DNA of 5,811 nt. Origin: Bacillota bacterium (lineage in GTDB: Bacteria; Bacillota; Sulfobacillia; RBS10-35; JAJYVN01). A model generated the notes under the pieces. It saw only the letters and a program-made list of their open reading frames with translations, did not search any database and was not told the DNA's origin. Position numbers and translations under genes: made by a program. Positions 5,134-5,811 of the stretch are shown one piece after another. Position 1 is the stretch's first letter. Every line of letters starts with the position of its first letter. The DNA is taken from positions 1 through 5,811 of the forward strand of contig JAKAUG010000455.1 in NCBI GenBank assembly GCA_021827805.1, written 5' to 3'.

Positions 5134-5810
5134 AACCCCAACTCCTGACGCACCTGGTGCACCCCGATCACCATATTGGCGAGCTTTTGTCGCGCGGCCC
5201 AGCGCGCCGTCTGCGAGAGCCCGCAGTCCGGCGCCAGGGAGAGACGCTCGGCCGGCGCGTGGCCAAGGCAGCGGCGCACGCGCGTGGCGATGTCCGCGGG
5301 GGTCTCGATGTAGTAGGACTTCACATCGACGATGCCGACGGCGACATCCATGCGTGCGGCGAGGGGACCGATGAGTTCCAGCTCCGAGAACTCGCGGCTC
5401 GCCATCTCCAGATGCATCTCGTCCACCCGCAGCCCGAAAAACGCGGGGAACATCGGCGCGTACACCCGCGGGCCCACCGCGCGGCCCTTGTAGTTGCCGA
5501 AGCAGAGGTGCGTGGACAGCCGGCAGCGCCCGACCACCGGTTCCACGGTGCGGTTGAAGATGTCCACCAGGCGCGCCGTGTCCTCGCGGTAGGCGTAGCA
5601 GCTCATGGAGGGCTCGTCCACGGTGATCTCGCGGCAGCCGACCTGGACCAGGGCCTGCAATTCCGTCCGCACGATGGGCACCAGGGCCTCGGTGAGCGCC
5701 ATGCGGTTCGGGTAGCGCTCGCTGGGAATGAGGCGGCCGCTGAGGGTGTATGGTCCGGGCACGCTGGCCTTCAGGGTTGGCCCCGCCGGGGCCAGGCCGC
5801 GCAGCCGCTC
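5130..5810 (-). CDS. MetE-type cobalamin-independent methionine synthase C-terminal domain protein (5' end outside window)
   Basis: Zinc-dependent methyl- or alkyl-transfer fold that activates a thiol, as in MetE. The frame is open to the right edge and reads ERLRGLAPAGPTLKASVPGPYTL, so the GTG at 5762 is internal. 226 residues are visible. ITVDEPSM (5627-5604) is the MetE DEP motif. Zinc-ligand candidates are His and Cys of THLCFGN (codons 5510-5508 and 5504-5502), Glu of LEMASRE (5408-5406) and Cys of PDCGL (5225-5223). By my count the Glu-to-Cys spacing, 61 residues, equals that recalled for E. coli MetE (665 to 726). The Cys-to-Glu spacing is 32 rather than 22, an insertion rich in aromatic residues. 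HAPAERLSLAPDCGL closely follows the MetE consensus. First visible gene of the operon; its TGA overlaps the hydrolase GTG. It could be a stand-alone core MetE or a paralogue such as an epoxyalkane:CoM-transferase-like enzyme. Confidence 0.85.
   Translation of the reverse strand, partial: ERLRGLAPAGPTLKASVPGPYTLSGRLIPSERYPNRMALTEALVPIVRTELQALVQVGCREITVDEPSMSCYAYREDTARLVDIFNRTVEPVVGRCRLSTHLCFGNYKGRAVGPRVYAPMFPAFFGLRVDEMHLEMASREFSELELIGPLAARMDVAVGIVDVKSYYIETPADIATRVRRCLGHAPAERLSLAPDCGLSQTARWAARQKLANMVIGVHQVRQELGL
5142..5146 (-). promoter_or_regulatory. Ribosome binding site of the UlaG-like gene
   Basis: AGGAG on the minus strand, 8 bases before the GTG start at 5133, within the last codons of the MetE-like gene. 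It supports the GTG start used for the hydrolase. Confidence 0.65.
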
Positions 5811-5811
5811 G

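Noticed and set aside
4414..5148. Plus-strand open frame of 244 codons
   Set aside because: Antisense shadow of the UlaG-like gene, whose metal motifs establish the minus strand as coding.
1..5811. tRNA, rRNA, CRISPR array or replication origin
   Set aside because: No cloverleaf, regular spaced repeats, rRNA-like core sequence or DnaA-box cluster was seen by eye on either strand.

Overview
The window is GC-rich DNA (roughly 70 % by eye) from a bacterium. Gene packing, GTG starts and strong GGAGG-type ribosome sites fit a high-GC lineage such as Chloroflexota, a high-GC Bacillota or an actinobacterial relative. No marker gene fixes the taxon, so this is inference.

Layout. From the left edge, a plus-strand gene for a major facilitator superfamily (MFS) transporter runs in without its start and stops at 923. 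From the right edge to 1666, five minus-strand genes form a tight operon. In order of transcription they are: a MetE-type (cobalamin-independent methionine synthase C-terminal domain) protein, cut by the window end; a metallo-beta-lactamase-fold hydrolase of the UlaG type; a SIS-domain protein of the UPF0309 type; a short-chain dehydrogenase; and a Gfo/Idh/MocA oxidoreductase. The first three junctions overlap by 4, 14 and 4 bases. The last has a 48-base spacer holding a perfect hairpin and a good Shine-Dalgarno site. The operon promoter lies beyond the right edge.

The 742-base gap (924-1665) between the converging MFS gene and the operon has no intact gene, but it is not empty. It holds the frameshifted remains of a MerR-like helix-turn-helix domain of the kind that begins IS607-family serine transposases. 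After that comes a strongly hairpin-rich stretch (about 1378-1570), and short repeats lie at both sides. I read it as an internally deleted IS607-type element. The recombinase catalytic domain and most or all of TnpB are gone, and a candidate omega-RNA/right-end segment may survive. The HTH is well supported; the RNA part is a hypothesis.

How the genes may work together. Two NAD(P)-type dehydrogenases, a phosphosugar-binding SIS protein and a lactonase-like hydrolase suggest catabolism or interconversion of a sugar, polyol or sugar-acid derivative. The MetE-like protein is the odd partner and suggests a methyl- or thiol-transfer step. I do not recognise this exact five-gene set as a described pathway; it is the best candidate here for an uncharacterised system.
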